From Rhodocyclaceae bacterium (lineage in GTDB: Bacteria > Pseudomonadota > Gammaproteobacteria > Burkholderiales > Ga0077523), in NCBI GenBank assembly GCA_020248405.1, contig JADCHQ010000008.1:123103-187102 (forward strand): a DNA stretch of 64,000 bases. Reading direction: 5' to 3'. The notes beneath the pieces were generated by a model, which was not told the origin of the DNA, did no database searches, and worked only from the letters and a program-made list of their open reading frames with translations. Made by a program: the position numbers and the translations under genes. The number at the start of each line of letters is the position of its first letter. The stretch's first letter is position 1. Below, one piece after another: positions 63,465 through 64,000 of this stretch.

Positions 63465-64000
63465 CTATGGCCCGGCCGTACCCAGGCGCACAGCCGCCAG
63501 CGCGAACAACTCACGCAGTGGATGGTGCGAGGCGTACATCAGGCGGATGCGCCGTGTGTTGCGCAGCATCGCCAGCCCGATCTTGAGCAGGCGCACGCGG
63601 ATCGTGGCCACGCAGGCGCTCGCCAGTTCGGTGCCCTGCAGGGCGAGTGCGCGCAGCCGGTGCATCAGCGTGTAGGCCAGCGCCGCGAGCAGCAGCCGGC
63701 ACTGATTGGCGAGGAACTTGTGGCAACTGGCCCGGGTGCCGAACAAGTCGAGTTGCACTTCCTTGATCCGGTTCTACGCCTCGCCGCGCTGGCAGTACAG
63801 AGCCTCGTAGAGCGGCTTGGCCTCGCCTTCGACGTTCGTGACCGCGAAGCGCGGGTTGTTGCCTTGCGCCCCGTACTCGAGCCGGGCGATCACCCGTCGT
63901 TCTCGCTCCCAGCTCTGCGCCGCGTCCGTGAACTCGCCGATCTCAATCCCGGCGCAACCTCCCGATCAGCAGCTTGAGCAGCGCCGTGACGTTCTTCGCC
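63465..64000 (-). pseudogene. IS1380-type transposase remnant (continues beyond window)
   Basis: The C-terminal part of a DDE transposase reads on the minus strand. YEALYCQRGEA is followed by an in-frame TAG, then NRIKEVQLDLFGTRASCHKF and LLLAALAYTLMHRLRALALQ to the stop at 63465. The family normally has Glu in place of the stop (GEAENRIKE). Upstream, SWERERRVIARLEYG is in the same frame, but the frame closes near 63960, suggesting a further frameshift. The gene is therefore inactive as read. The IS1380 family call rests on these motifs. Confidence 0.75.

Overview
The window is a GC-rich, densely coded stretch of a Gram-negative chromosome, most likely from a betaproteobacterium. The main support is gene order: rpsB-tsf-pyrH-frr-uppS-cdsA-dxr-rseP-bamA-skp-lpxD-fabZ-lpxA-lpxB-rnhB, then ppsR/ppsA, then pyrG-kdsA-eno-ftsB. 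A cbb3 oxidase cluster with an FNR-type regulator and an oxygen-independent hemN points to a facultative or microaerobic respirer. Species cannot be read from the sequence. No rRNA, tRNA or CRISPR array was seen.

Layout. 1-12.1 kb: an envelope block with a large AsmA-family protein (cut by the window edge), a small surface-adhesin-E-like protein, and a bacterial alpha-2-macroglobulin coupled to penicillin-binding protein 1C. 12.1-18.3 kb: an unrecognised ORF, an ACS-type MFS transporter, and a two-gene signalling operon (DAHL-type membrane histidine kinase followed by a Ser/Thr kinase fused to receiver domains). 18.3-33.3 kb: micro-oxic respiration, with ccoI-ccoS-ccoNOQP-ccoG-ccoH plus a small membrane protein, then a disrupted autotransporter gene, fnr, hemN and a TauE/SafE-like membrane protein. 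33.3-47.8 kb: the translation, isoprenoid, outer-membrane assembly and lipid A gene string, with four consecutive 4-nt gene overlaps at its end. 47.8-55.4 kb: PEP synthase and its regulator, CTP synthase, KDO-8-P synthase, enolase and FtsB. 55.4-63.2 kb: molybdenum cofactor genes (mobA, moeA, moaA, moaD, moaE, a ModE-like regulator) interleaved with an OFA-family transporter and a lactonase/RraA pair. 63.3-64 kb: a decayed IS1380-type transposase.

How it works together. FNR-type palindromes lie upstream of ccoI, in tandem upstream of ccoN, and between fnr and hemN. In three of these places a -10-like hexamer sits where a class II FNR-activated promoter would have it. This suggests one oxygen-responsive circuit controlling oxidase structural genes, copper supply (CcoI, possibly the TauE/SafE protein) and anaerobic heme synthesis. 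The long central string couples translation factors to polyprenyl and CDP-diacylglycerol supply and to BamA/LPS biogenesis. The most unusual item is the histidine kinase plus Ser/Thr-kinase-receiver pair at 14.5-18.3 kb, whose domain order suggests a phosphorelay gating a eukaryotic-like kinase.
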